Part shown: positions 1-7,884 of the stretch, in pieces
Position numbering within the stretch: the first letter of the stretch is position 1
How the letters are laid out: the number at the start of each line of letters is the position of its first letter
Assembly (NCBI RefSeq): GCF_003350535.1
Contig: NZ_QQBB01000001.1
Span: forward strand, 544,727 to 608,726
Reading direction: 5' to 3'
DNA: 64,000 bases
Source: Microvirga subterranea
GTDB taxonomy: Bacteria > Pseudomonadota > Alphaproteobacteria > Rhizobiales > Beijerinckiaceae
Translations under genes and position numbers: made by a program
The notes under the pieces: generated by a model
Told to the model about the DNA's origin: nothing
What the model saw: the letters and a program-made list of their open reading frames with translations, nothing else
Database searches by the model: none

Positions 1-1742
1 ATGTCTACATGAGCGCGCTTCAGGCCCTGGGAGAGCAGGGCGGCTGGCCGCTCACCATGTTCCTGACGCCGGATGGCGAACCGTTCTGGGGCGGCACCTA
101 CTTTCCGAAGGAGCCGAAATTCGGCCGTCCGGGCTTCGTCCAGATCCTGCACGAGATCTCCCGCATCTACAGGAGCGAACCGGAGCGCATCCGGCACAAC
201 GCGACGGCCCTGAAGGATCACCTCGCCAAGGCGACGGAGACCGACGGCGGGGCTTTCTCCCGGGCCGATCTCGACCAGCTCGGGTCCCGACTCGCCGGCA
301 TCATGGACACGGAGAACGGCGGCCTGCCCGGCGCTCCCAAATTCCCCAACCCGCCGATCCTCGAATTTGTCCTGCGCCACGCCCGCCGCACGGGCGACGG
401 CGGCTCCCGCAGCCGGTTCCTCCTCACCCTGGAGCGCATGGCACTGGGCGGCATCCGCGACCATCTCGGCGGCGGCTTCGCCCGCTATTCCGTCGATGCG
501 CAATGGCTCGTGCCGCATTTCGAAAAGATGCTCTACGACAATGCCCAGCTCCTCGAACTCTACGCCGTGGCCTACGCAGAGACGAAGCGCCCCCTTTTCC
601 GCGACGCGGCAGAAGGGATCGTCACTTGGCTCGCCCGCGAGATGACCCTGCCGGACGGCGGCTTCGCGTCGAGCCTCGATGCGGATTCCGAGGGCGAGGA
701 AGGGCGCTTCTACGTTTGGTCCGAACAGGAGGTTCGGGACGTCCTGGGCCAGGATGCGGACTTGTTCTGCAAGGTTTACGACGTCACCGCAGCGGGGAAC
801 TGGGAGGGCACGAACATCCCGAACCGGCTCATCGCCGGAGAGGCGCCGCCTGCCGTCGAGGAGCGCCTGCGGGACATGCGGGCGAGGCTGCTCGAACGGC
901 GAGCCGCTCGCATCCGCCCCGGGCTCGACGACAAGGTGCTGGCCGACTGGAACGGCCTCATGATCGCGGCGCTGGTGCGTGCCGCCCCCCTGCTCGATCA
1001 TCCGGAATGGGTAGAACTCGCCCGAAAGGCGTATCGTTTCATCCGCGAATCGATGACCCGCGACGGGCGGCTCGGCCATTCCTGGCGCGACGGGTCGCTC
1101 ATCTTTCCCGGATTCGCCCTCGATCACGCGGCCATGATGCGTGCGGCCCTGGCGCTCCACGAAACGACGGCGGACGGTGCGTGTCTCCGGGATGCGCAGG
1201 CTTGGCGCGACGTCCTGCTGACGGTTTACCGGGTCCCGGAGACCGGCGTTCTCGCCATGACGGCCGCCGGCGCCGACCCGCTCGTGGTCCGGCCGCAGCC
1301 CACCCATGACGATGCGGTGCCGAACGCCAACGGGGTGTTCGCCGAGGCGCTGGTGCGGCTCGCCCAGATCACCGGATCGCAGGCCGATCACCGACAGGCC
1401 GAGGAAGTGCTGACCCGCCTTCTCGGGGTGGCGCGCTCCGCCCCTCTCGGCCATACCTCGATCCTCAACGCCCTCGACCTGCACCTGCGCGGCGTCGGCA
1501 TCCTGGTCACGGGAAACGGCGCGGAGGAGCTGCGCGCGGCTGCCCTGCGGCTGCCCTATCTCGACCGCACTCTCCATGTCGTGTCCGAACCCGAGAAGCT
1601 CGATGCGGATCATCCGGCCAGGAGCCTTGCAGCCTCGACCACGGGCCCCCAGGCTCTGGTCTGCGCCGGGATGCGCTGCTCGCTCCCGGTGACCGATCCG
1701 GCGGCCCTGCGGGAGCGGGTGCGGGAGATGCTGTCCGGCTGA
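1..1742 (+). CDS. YyaL/SSP411-type thioredoxin-domain protein, 5' truncated by window edge
   Basis: The reading frame is open from base 3 (codons V-Y-M-S-A-L) to the stop at 1740-1742, so the gene starts outside the window. The visible part begins inside the DUF255 thioredoxin-like domain with GEQGGWPLTMFLTPDG and WGGTYFP, which typify the YyaL/spermatogenesis-associated protein 20 family. It continues into the long alpha/alpha-barrel part (PHFEKMLYDNAQLLELY, DADSEGEEGRFYVW, DDKVLADWNGLMI). About 580 codons are present of a family usually near 670 residues, so roughly 90 are missing. The family's biochemical role is not settled; a role in thiol or glycan metabolism is only inferred from the fold. 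The ATG at base 9 is internal. Confidence 0.93.
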   Translation, partial: VYMSALQALGEQGGWPLTMFLTPDGEPFWGGTYFPKEPKFGRPGFVQILHEISRIYRSEPERIRHNATALKDHLAKATETDGGAFSRADLDQLGSRLAGIMDTENGGLPGAPKFPNPPILEFVLRHARRTGDGGSRSRFLLTLERMALGGIRDHLGGGFARYSVDAQWLVPHFEKMLYDNAQLLELYAVAYAETKRPLFRDAAEGIVTWLAREMTLPDGGFASSLDADSEGEEGRFYVWSEQEVRDVLGQDADLFCKVYDVTAAGNWEGTNIPNRLIAGEAPPAVEERLRDMRARLLERRAARIRPGLDDKVLADWNGLMIAALVRAAPLLDHPEWVELARKAYRFIRESMTRDGRLGHSWRDGSLIFPGFALDHAAMMRAALALHETTADGACLRDAQAWRDVLLTVYRVPETGVLAMTAAGADPLVVRPQPTHDDAVPNANGVFAEALVRLAQITGSQADHRQAEEVLTRLLGVARSAPLGHTSILNALDLHLRGVGILVTGNGAEELRAAALRLPYLDRTLHVVSEPEKLDADHPARSLAASTTGPQALVCAGMRCSLPVTDPAALRERVREMLSG

Positions 1743-1803
1743 CCGGGAACCGGCAATCGCCGGCAGGCTTTGTCCGATCTGACCGCCATCTCCCGGAGCC
1801 CCG

Positions 1804-1902
1804 ATGTTCTTTTTCTTCTCCAACCGGCTGGGCTGCGCCGGCTCCCTGCTGATCTCCGCCGTCCTGACCGTGGTCGTCCTGGCCCTGATGGGCGTGTTCT
1901 GA
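1804..1902 (+). CDS. Small membrane peptide (32 aa)
   Basis: A 33-codon frame too short for normal gene callers. It encodes MFFFFSNRLGCAGS followed by one hydrophobic helix (LLISAVLTVVVLALMG). A GGAG element lies about seven bases before the ATG. The Phe-rich start and the R-L-G-C motif before a single helix resemble short conserved peptides I associate with Hyphomicrobiales genomes, but that is from memory. It lies 61 bases after the YyaL-type gene in the same direction and could be cotranscribed. Function unknown. The coding call rests on composition and the ribosome site. Confidence 0.55.
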   Translation: MFFFFSNRLGCAGSLLISAVLTVVVLALMGVF

Positions 1903-1923
1903 GGATCGATCCGGCCCCACGTT

Positions 1924-2018
1924 TCATCCCGGCGGCTCGCAGAGCCGGGAAGGGGATCCAGTCTTCAGCTGGTCATGTCAATGGATCCCCTTCCCTCGCT
2001 GGGCTCGCCCGGGATGAC
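1924..2018. repeat. Palindromic intergenic repeat, GTCATCCCGG family, copy 1
   Basis: Begins TCATCCCGGCGGCTCG and ends CGCCCGGGATGA, with inner complementary arms GGGAAGGGGATCCA and TGGATCCCCTTCCC. The whole unit can fold as a long hairpin. Related copies lie at 2605, 13876, 17960 and 22062. It overlaps the gap before the GNAT start. Confidence 0.8.
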
Positions 2019-2078
2019 ACGAACCGGGCTCGGGACCTCCACCTTGACGCTGCCGTCCTAACGGCACCATCACCAGGC

Positions 2079-2567
2079 ATGACACTCTTCCTGCGCGCTG
2101 CCACTCCCGCCGACGTTCGGACGCTGTTCGCGATCCGCACCGCCGTCCGCGAGAACCACATGTCCCTCGACGAACTCGTGGCTGCCGGCGTGACCCCGGA
2201 CAGCGTCGCCGATCTGGTGCAAAGCCCGGATGCCGGAACATGGATCGGCTTGTGGGATGGAGAGCCTGCGGGCTTCGCCATGGCGCGGCAGGATCCCGGC
2301 GACGTGTTCGCACTGTTCGTGCTGCCGGAGATGGAGGAACGGGGCGTCGGACGGGCGCTCCTGACGCAGGCGGAAGCTTGGCTCGCCTCCCGCGGCCTCG
2401 CATGCGCCTGGCTCCTCACCGGCGGCGGACCAGGGCTGAGGGCCGCGGCCTTCTACGAGGCGCGCGGCTGGGTCGCTGCGGGCCGTGAGCACGACGGGCA
2501 GATCCGGTTCACGAAGCGGCTTGCGGCATCTTCAGTTGGGGAGGAAACACATTTCCGGACCCGGTGA
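2079..2567 (+). CDS. GNAT family N-acetyltransferase (162 aa)
   Basis: Predicted acyl-CoA-dependent N-acetyltransferase. The fold is visible as an N-terminal beta-alpha region (MTLFLRAATPADVRTLFAIR), a central strand (DVFALFVLPEMEERGVGRAL) holding the acetyl-CoA-binding R/Q-x-x-G-x-G/A-type loop as E-R-G-V-G-R-A, and a C-terminal AAFYEARGW motif. The frame is open further upstream to 1770, but that part covers a palindromic repeat and its translation is not protein-like. The ATG at 2079 begins the conserved domain, so it was chosen. Substrate cannot be deduced. Confidence 0.87.
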   Translation: MTLFLRAATPADVRTLFAIRTAVRENHMSLDELVAAGVTPDSVADLVQSPDAGTWIGLWDGEPAGFAMARQDPGDVFALFVLPEMEERGVGRALLTQAEAWLASRGLACAWLLTGGGPGLRAAAFYEARGWVAAGREHDGQIRFTKRLAASSVGEETHFRTR

Positions 2568-2604
2568 ATGATGCGATTGCTCATGCCTGGATCGAATGAG
2601 CACC

Positions 2605-2717
2605 GTGTCATCCCCGGCGACCGCGCAGCGGTCGGGAAGGGGATCCAATCTCTTGCCCGTGCAACCCCATGGTTTCCCTTCCCTCCGAGGGCTGCGTCCT
2701 CTTCGGCCAGGAATGAA
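2605..2717. repeat. Palindromic intergenic repeat, GTCATCCCGG family, copy 2
   Basis: Starts GTGTCATCCCCGGCGACCG, contains GGTCGGGAAGGGGATCCA and ends in the degenerate arm GGCCAGGAATGA. It lies between the convergent GNAT and rho genes, immediately before the rho terminator. Confidence 0.75.
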
Positions 2718-2738
2718 AGGGGGAGAATCAACCCAACG

Positions 2739-2770
2739 AAAAACCCCACCCTCGCGGCCGAGGATGGGGT
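2739..2770 (-). terminator. Rho-independent terminator after rho
   Basis: Read on the minus strand, ACCCCATCCTCG and CGAGGGTGGGGT form a near-perfect stem closed over a GCCG-type loop and followed by TTTTTCG. It begins 26 bases after the rho stop codon. Confidence 0.85.
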
Positions 2771-2796
2771 CTGGTCGTCTTGCAATTGACCTAACG

Positions 2797-4062
2797 TCAG
2801 GTGTTCATCGAATCGAAGAATTCCTGGTTCGACTTGGTCTGCCGCAGCTTGTCGAGCAGGAACTCGATCGCGTCCACGGTGCCCATCGGGTTGAGGATGC
2901 GGCGCAGCACGTACATCTTCTTGAGCGTGTCGCTCGGCACCAGCAGCTCCTCCTTGCGGGTTCCGGAGCGGGTGATGTCGATGGCCGGGAAGGTGCGCTT
3001 GTCGGCGACCTTGCGGTCCAGGATGATCTCGGAGTTGCCGGTGCCCTTGAACTCCTCGAAGATCACCTCGTCCATGCGCGAGCCGGTGTCGATCAGCGCG
3101 GTGGCGATGATGGTGAGCGAGCCGCCCTCCTCGATGTTGCGCGCCGCGCCGAAGAAGCGCTTCGGGCGCTGCAGGGCGTTGGCGTCGACGCCGCCGGTGA
3201 GCACCTTGCCGGAGGACGGCACCACCGTGTTGTAGGCGCGGCCCAGGCGCGTGATCGAGTCGAGCAGGATGACCACGTCGCGGCCGTGCTCCACGAGGCG
3301 CTTGGCCTTCTCGATCACCATCTCGGCGACCTGCACGTGGCGCGAGGCCGGCTCGTCGAAGGTGGAGGCCACGACCTCGCCCTTCACGGAGCGCTGCATG
3401 TCGGTCACCTCTTCCGGACGCTCGTCGATGAGCAGCACGATGAGGTAGCATTCCGGATGGTTGGTGGTGATCGACTGCGCCACGTTCTGCATCAGCACCG
3501 TCTTGCCGGTGCGCGGCGGCGCCACGATCAGGGCGCGCTGGCCCTTGCCGATCGGCGACACGATGTCGATGATGCGCGGCGAGAAGTCTTTTCTCGTCGG
3601 ATCGTCGATTTCGAGCTTGAAGCGCTCGTGCGGGAAGAGCGGCGTCAGGTTGTCGAAGTGAACCTTGTGCCGGATCTTCTCCGGATCCTCGAAATTGATG
3701 GTGTTGACCTTGAGCAGCGCGAAGTAGCGCTCGCCCTCCTTCGGGCCGCGGATCGGGCCGTCCACCGTGTCGCCGGTGCGCAGGCCGAAGCGGCGGATCT
3801 GGGACGGCGACACGTAGATGTCGTCCGGACCCGGCAGGTAGTTCGAATCGGCCGAGCGCAGGAAGCCGAAGCCGTCCTGCAGCACCTCGACCACGCCTGC
3901 CCCGATGATCTCCACCTCGCGCGCCGCGAGCTGCTTCAGGATGGCGAACATGAGCTCCTGCTTGCGCATGGTGCTCGCGTTTTCCACCTCGAGCTCCTCG
4001 GCGAAGGCGATGAGTTCGGTCGGCGTTTTGGATTTCAGGTCTTGAAGCTTGATTTCCCTCAT
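2797..4062 (-). CDS. rho: Transcription termination factor Rho (421 aa)
   Basis: Hexameric RNA-dependent ATPase/helicase that ends transcription. Visible are the N-terminal Rho domain ([18 protein letters not shown]), the RNP1-like RNA-binding motif DGFGFLRS near residues 63-70, the Walker A motif PPRTGKT at about 182-188, and the C-terminal [20 protein letters not shown]. The frame is open a further 62 codons upstream, but MREIKL is the universal start of the family and the extra residues look non-coding. At 421 residues it has the family's normal length. It has its own promoter (4220-4248), giving a leader of roughly 150 bases, and an intrinsic terminator. Confidence 0.98.
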   Translation of the reverse strand: MREIKLQDLKSKTPTELIAFAEELEVENASTMRKQELMFAILKQLAAREVEIIGAGVVEVLQDGFGFLRSADSNYLPGPDDIYVSPSQIRRFGLRTGDTVDGPIRGPKEGERYFALLKVNTINFEDPEKIRHKVHFDNLTPLFPHERFKLEIDDPTRKDFSPRIIDIVSPIGKGQRALIVAPPRTGKTVLMQNVAQSITTNHPECYLIVLLIDERPEEVTDMQRSVKGEVVASTFDEPASRHVQVAEMVIEKAKRLVEHGRDVVILLDSITRLGRAYNTVVPSSGKVLTGGVDANALQRPKRFFGAARNIEEGGSLTIIATALIDTGSRMDEVIFEEFKGTGNSEIILDRKVADKRTFPAIDITRSGTRKEELLVPSDTLKKMYVLRRILNPMGTVDAIEFLLDKLRQTKSNQEFFDSMNT

Positions 4063-4219
4063 CGGGGAACACTCTCGGGTAGGGTTCGCGGGCAGAATGG
4101 AGGACTGAACGCGGGAGGAGTTTAGGGGAACGTTCGACAGGGCCGCCAGTTCACGGACCGTGACTTGAAGGACCTTACCGGCCCTGCGCAGCGCACCTGT
4201 CTTTAGGGAAGAGAATTCT

Positions 4220-4248
4220 CTTATAGCTGCGTTCGCGGATTTTCTCAA
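4220..4248 (-). promoter_or_regulatory. Sigma-70-type promoter for rho
   Basis: On the minus strand TTGAGA, a 17-base spacer and TATAAG form a near-consensus housekeeping promoter. It would start transcription about 150 bases before the rho ATG. A long rho leader fits the known autoregulation of rho in other bacteria; autoregulation here is inference. Confidence 0.7.
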
Positions 4249-4331
4249 GCCCCGTTTGGATCACCCTTTCGGGAGGAGCCAGGCTGAGCATTGAAGGGAG
4301 ATGGCATCGCGCGCTTAATTTTCAGCCGGAA

Positions 4332-4454
4332 CTAAAAGGAACTGAAAATCAAAAGTACCCACTGGCGCAGCTCTCTCAAGAGCGGCGTCAGAACGAAAAG
4401 AAGGGGAATCACGATCTGCCAGAAGAGAGGAAGGCGGTGAGGAAGGCGGTTCAT
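4332..4454 (-). CDS. Candidate small membrane peptide (40 aa)
   Basis: The only coding candidate in the 511-base gap between rho and hemJ. It encodes MNRLPHRLPLFWQIVIPLLF and continues VLTPLLRELRQWVLLIFSSF, giving one strong and one weaker hydrophobic stretch. An excellent AAGGAG ribosome site lies eight bases before the ATG. It reads in the same direction as hemE-hemJ, 119 bases downstream of hemJ. I do not recognise the product. The rest of the gap (4063-4331, 4455-4573) holds the rho promoter and leader and nothing else I can support. Confidence 0.4.
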   Translation of the reverse strand: MNRLPHRLPLFWQIVIPLLFVLTPLLRELRQWVLLIFSSF

Positions 4455-4573
4455 TCCATCGGCTCCTTGATTGAGTCCGACCCAGTATCGGTGCTCTTTT
4501 CCGAAGCGCACCGCACAGGCCGAACTCACTCATTTTGGCTTGAAAGAATCGCCGTTAAGCGCGCCTCCTCCCA

Positions 4574-4999
4574 TCAGAACGGCTTCACGATCACGAGAAT
4601 CACGATGCCGATCATCAGCACGGTCGGGACCTCGTTGAGGATGCGGTAGTACTTCGCCGGCCGGGTGTTCTTGTCGGCGGCGAAGTCCTTCAGGCGGCGG
4701 ACATAGACGCCGTGCACGCCCGACAGGATCAGCACGAGAAGCACCTTCGCGTGCAGCCAGCCGTCCGTGTACCAGCCGCCCTGCCAGATCAGGATGAGGC
4801 CGAACACCCAGGTGGCGACCATGGCCGGGTTGATGATCGCCTTGAGCAGGCGACACTCCATGATCTTAAACGTGTCGGATTGGATCGAGCCCTTCGGGGC
4901 GTCGCAATGGTAGACGAAGAGCCGCGGCAGGTAGAGCATGCCGGCCATCCAGGCGATCACCGAGATGACGTGAAGCGCCTTGATCCACAGATACAGCAT
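4574..4999 (-). CDS. hemJ: Protoporphyrinogen IX oxidase HemJ (141 aa)
   Basis: Membrane enzyme of the UPF0093/HemJ family that oxidises protoporphyrinogen IX to protoporphyrin IX in heme synthesis. It has four predicted membrane helices. The conserved histidine falls at residue 10 (WIKALHVISVIAWMAG), and the conserved lysine in GWLHAKVLLVLILSGVHG. The length matches the family. The start lies four bases after the hemE stop, so the two heme genes form an operon reading leftwards. Confidence 0.95.
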   Translation of the reverse strand: MLYLWIKALHVISVIAWMAGMLYLPRLFVYHCDAPKGSIQSDTFKIMECRLLKAIINPAMVATWVFGLILIWQGGWYTDGWLHAKVLLVLILSGVHGVYVRRLKDFAADKNTRPAKYYRILNEVPTVLMIGIVILVIVKPF

Positions 5000-5003
5000 C
5001 GTC

Positions 5004-6041
5004 TCAGGCCCCCCTGACGCGCGCGATCAGCTGCGCCACGTGATCGACGGGGGTCTCCGGCAGGATGCCGTGCCCCAGGTTGAAGATGTGCGGCCGCCCC
5101 TTCGCGGCCGACAGGATGTGGTCGATCCCCTGCTCCATCGGCGTCCCGCCGGCGATGAGCGCGAGCGGGTCGAGATTTCCTTGAGTTGCCACGGAGGCGG
5201 GCAGCGTCGGCAGCACCAGCGCCGGATCCAGCGTCCAGTCGAGGGCGAGCCCGTCGCCGATCCCGACCTCCGCGAAGCGTCGGAGATGCGCGCCCCCGCC
5301 GCGCACGAACACGATCGCCTTGGCGTGCGGCCGTGCGCTCTTGAGCCCCTCCACCATCCGGCGGATCGGGTTCAGGGAGAGCTGGTCGAAGAGCGCCGGC
5401 GGCAGGGCGGAGCCGAAGCTCTCGAAGATCTGCACGGCCTCGGCGCCCGCATCGATCTGGCGGACGAGATAGGCCGTGGAGGCGACGACCAGCCGGTCGA
5501 TGAGCGACGCCATGAAGGCGGGGTCGCGGTAGGCGGTGAGGCGGGCCGGCGCCTGATCCGGGGTGCCCTTGCCGGCGATCATATAGCTCGCCACCGTCCA
5601 GGGCGCGCCGCAGAAGCCGAGGAGCGTCGTCTCCTTCGGCAGAGAATGGCTCAGGCGGTCCAGGGTCTCGAAGACGGGATTCAGGCGCTCCAGCGGGAGC
5701 TCGTCGGCAAGCCTGGAGAAATCCTTCGCCGAGGTGATCGGATCGAGCTTCGGTCCCTCGTTCTCGACGAAGCGCACGTCCTGGCCGAGCGCATGCGGGA
5801 TGACCAGGATGTCGGAGAACAGGATCGAGGCGTCGAAGCCGAAGCGGCGGATCGGTTGAAGCGTCACCTCCTCGGCAAGCCTCGAGGTGTAGCAGAGATC
5901 CAGGAAGGAGCCGGCCTGCTTCCGGGTCTCGCGGTATTCCGGCAGGTAGCGGCCGGCCTGACGCATGATCCAGATCGGCAGAGGCCAGACCGGCTCGCCG
6001 TTCAGCACGCGCAGGATCGCTTTGGTGGGACGCTCGCTCAC
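5004..6041 (-). CDS. hemE: Uroporphyrinogen decarboxylase HemE (345 aa)
   Basis: Decarboxylates the four acetate side chains of uroporphyrinogen III to give coproporphyrinogen III. The signature PIWIMRQAGRYLPEYRETR is near the N-terminus, followed by ILFSDILVIPHALG and LLGFCGAPWTVASYMI. The frame is open to 6128, but the GTG at 6041 has a strong AGAGAGG ribosome site about six bases upstream and gives the usual family length, so it was chosen. In many alphaproteobacteria this gene borders the chromosomal replication origin, as appears to be the case here. Confidence 0.96.
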   Translation of the reverse strand: MSERPTKAILRVLNGEPVWPLPIWIMRQAGRYLPEYRETRKQAGSFLDLCYTSRLAEEVTLQPIRRFGFDASILFSDILVIPHALGQDVRFVENEGPKLDPITSAKDFSRLADELPLERLNPVFETLDRLSHSLPKETTLLGFCGAPWTVASYMIAGKGTPDQAPARLTAYRDPAFMASLIDRLVVASTAYLVRQIDAGAEAVQIFESFGSALPPALFDQLSLNPIRRMVEGLKSARPHAKAIVFVRGGGAHLRRFAEVGIGDGLALDWTLDPALVLPTLPASVATQGNLDPLALIAGGTPMEQGIDHILSAAKGRPHIFNLGHGILPETPVDHVAQLIARVRGA

Positions 6042-6420
6042 AGGCCCTCTCTTAAAAGAATAATTCTTGAATCTTAGAATCTGTTTTTTCTCTTGGGCCG
6101 TGAATCGCGAAGCCGCAAGCCCGTCCACAGCCGTTCCACATGGGGGGCCGCGTTAACGCTTCGTTTACGGATGGGGCCGGGTCGCCACAATCCTTTCCGA
6201 ATTCTTAAATCTTAACAAATCCCTAATCGGCCTTCACGAGATTCGAGTCGAGATTTCGCGACCGATTCGTGCCGGATTCTCCCATGAGTCCGATTCCGCG
6301 TTCACACATCGGAAACCATTGTTGATGACCCGAGGCACCTTCCCACAGGCCCCCGCCCTGGACCTGCCGGGCGAAGCGAACTATCCACACTCATCGACTC
6401 CTTGTCCGGGAGGATCTCTC
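6042..6420. other. Probable chromosomal replication origin (oriC) between hemE and ppsR
   Basis: Non-coding gap between divergent hemE and the DUF299 gene. This is the setting of the known origins of Caulobacter crescentus and Rickettsia (hemE-RP001 interval) and, next to hemE, of Sinorhizobium. It contains two A+T-rich patches (about 6050-6090 and 6185-6228) and nine GANTC sites at 6069, 6077, 6102, 6240, 6245, 6264, 6275, 6286 and 6292. It also has a CtrA-like box and DnaA-box-like sequences CTATCCACA (6381-6389) and CGTTCCACA (6132-6140). The origin call is inference from synteny plus motifs; no G+C skew could be computed. Confidence 0.7.
6153..6168 (+). promoter_or_regulatory. CtrA-type binding box
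   Basis: TTAA-N7-TTTAC, one base away from the CtrA consensus TTAA-N7-TTAAC. A second TTAA pair lies at 6205-6215 in an A+T-rich tract. In Caulobacter, CtrA sites inside the origin repress replication; the same role here is inferred. Confidence 0.45.
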
Positions 6421-7251
6421 GTGGGGCGCAGCTACTTCCACCTTCACCTCGTCTCCGACTCCACCGGCGAGACGCTGATCACCGTCGCCCGGGCGGCGGT
6501 GGCCCAGTACGAGGGCATCGCCGCGATCGAGCACGTCTATCCCCTCGTCCGCTCGCATACCCAGCTCCAGCGGGTGCTCTCCGAGATCGAGGCCGCGCCC
6601 GGGATCGTGCTCTACACCCTGGTGGAGCAGGACCTGGCCGAGCGCCTGGAGGAGGTCTGCCGCGCCACCGGCTCGCCGCATCTCTCCGTGCTGGCCCCGG
6701 TCCACTCCCTCCTGTCGTCCTATCTCGGCGCCCATTCGACCGCGCGGCCCGGCGCTCAGCACATGCTGAACGCCGAATATTTCAAGCGCATCGACGCCAT
6801 GAACTTCACCCTCCTCCACGACGACGGGCACCTGCCGCACGATCTCGACGAGGCGGACGTGATCCTGGTGGGGGTGAGCCGCACCTCCAAGACGCCGACG
6901 GCGATCTACCTCGCCAACCGCGGCATGAAGACCGCCAACATCCCGCTGGTTCCGGGGGTGCCGCCGCCGGCGGTGCTGGAGACCGCCAGGAAGGCCCTGA
7001 TCGTCGGCCTGGTGGCGACGCCCGAGCGCATCGTGCAGATCCGCCAGAACCGGCTCCTGAGCCTGAAGGCCGACGACGACACATCTTACGTGGACCGGGA
7101 TGCGGTCGCGGAGGAGATCGCGGCGTCGCGCCGGCTCTTCGCCCGGCACAGCTGGCCGATGATCGACGTGACCCGCCGATCGATCGAGGAGACGGCGGCC
7201 GCCATCCTCGACCTCTACCGGGACCATCGCATGCGCTTCATCGCGGAGTGA
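6421..7251 (+). CDS. ppsR: Pyruvate phosphate dikinase/PEP synthase regulatory protein, DUF299 (276 aa)
   Basis: Bifunctional ADP-dependent kinase and phosphate-dependent pyrophosphorylase that switches PEP synthase or pyruvate phosphate dikinase off and on. The conserved N-terminus [16 protein letters not shown] and the P-loop-like [15 protein letters not shown] are clear. The frame is open from 6319, but the GTG at 6421 has a perfect GGGAGG ribosome site seven bases upstream and starts the conserved domain, leaving the origin gap non-coding. It is the first gene of a rightward run with maf, aroE, coaE and dnaQ. Whether the target is the dikinase or the synthase is not decidable here. Confidence 0.92.
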   Translation: MGRSYFHLHLVSDSTGETLITVARAAVAQYEGIAAIEHVYPLVRSHTQLQRVLSEIEAAPGIVLYTLVEQDLAERLEEVCRATGSPHLSVLAPVHSLLSSYLGAHSTARPGAQHMLNAEYFKRIDAMNFTLLHDDGHLPHDLDEADVILVGVSRTSKTPTAIYLANRGMKTANIPLVPGVPPPAVLETARKALIVGLVATPERIVQIRQNRLLSLKADDDTSYVDRDAVAEEIAASRRLFARHSWPMIDVTRRSIEETAAAILDLYRDHRMRFIAE

Positions 7252-7254
7252 GCC

Positions 7255-7872
7255 ATGACGGCCCTGTGGACAGCCCCCGCTCCGCTCCTCCTCGCCTCGA
7301 CCAGCGCGACCCGCCGCGGGCTCCTCGAAAGCGCCGGCCTGACGGTCGAGACCGAAGCGCCCGGGGTTGACGAGCGGGCGATCGAGGCTTCGGTCGAGGA
7401 ACGGGCCCTGGGACCTGCGGATCTCGCCCTCCATCTCGCGGCCGAGAAGGCGCTTGCGGTCAGCCGCCGCCGCCCGGACCGTCTCGTGCTCGGGGCCGAC
7501 CAGGTGCTCGATCTCGGAGGCGTGGTCGCCCACAAGCCGGGCGACCGGGAGACGGCGCGGGCGCAGCTGCGGGTGCTTTCGGACCGGCGGCACGCGCTCC
7601 ATTCCGCCGGGGCCCTGGCCCGGGGCGGCGGCCTCGTGGACAGCTTCGTCGACACGGCGCATCTCGCCATGCGGCCGTTGAGCGACGAGGCCATCGAGGC
7701 CTATCTCGACCTTGCCGGGCCGGAGATCCTGAAGACCGTCGGGGTCTATCAGGTGGAAGGCCTCGGCATTCACCTCTTCGACCGGGTTGAAGGACAGCAC
7801 TCGACCATTCTAGGACTGCCCCTGCTTCCGCTCCTCGCCTCCCTACGCCGCCTCGGCGTGCTCGCCTTCTAG
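7255..7872 (+). CDS. maf: Maf-family nucleotide pyrophosphatase (205 aa)
   Basis: House-cleaning pyrophosphatase that hydrolyses non-canonical or modified nucleoside triphosphates. The family opening LLLASTSATRRGLLESAG with its catalytic arginines, the PGVDER motif and the GADQVLDLGG strand are present. The C-terminal YQVEGLGIHLFDRVEG also fits. Only three bases separate it from the ppsR stop, and aroE begins 12 bases after its stop, so it is part of the origin-proximal operon. Confidence 0.92.
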   Translation: MTALWTAPAPLLLASTSATRRGLLESAGLTVETEAPGVDERAIEASVEERALGPADLALHLAAEKALAVSRRRPDRLVLGADQVLDLGGVVAHKPGDRETARAQLRVLSDRRHALHSAGALARGGGLVDSFVDTAHLAMRPLSDEAIEAYLDLAGPEILKTVGVYQVEGLGIHLFDRVEGQHSTILGLPLLPLLASLRRLGVLAF

Positions 7873-7884
7873 GAACCTCGACAC

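Noticed and set aside
2596..4125. Long open frame of about 509 codons antisense to rho, and similar long antisense frames over hemE, ppsR, leuB, leuC and others
   Set aside because: High G+C removes stop codons from the opposite strand. The translations are Arg/Asp/His-rich, lack domains and lie over strongly conserved genes.
6319..6420. Upstream start for ppsR at 6319
   Set aside because: There is no ribosome site, the translation is not conserved-looking, and the GTG at 6421 has a perfect GGGAGG site.
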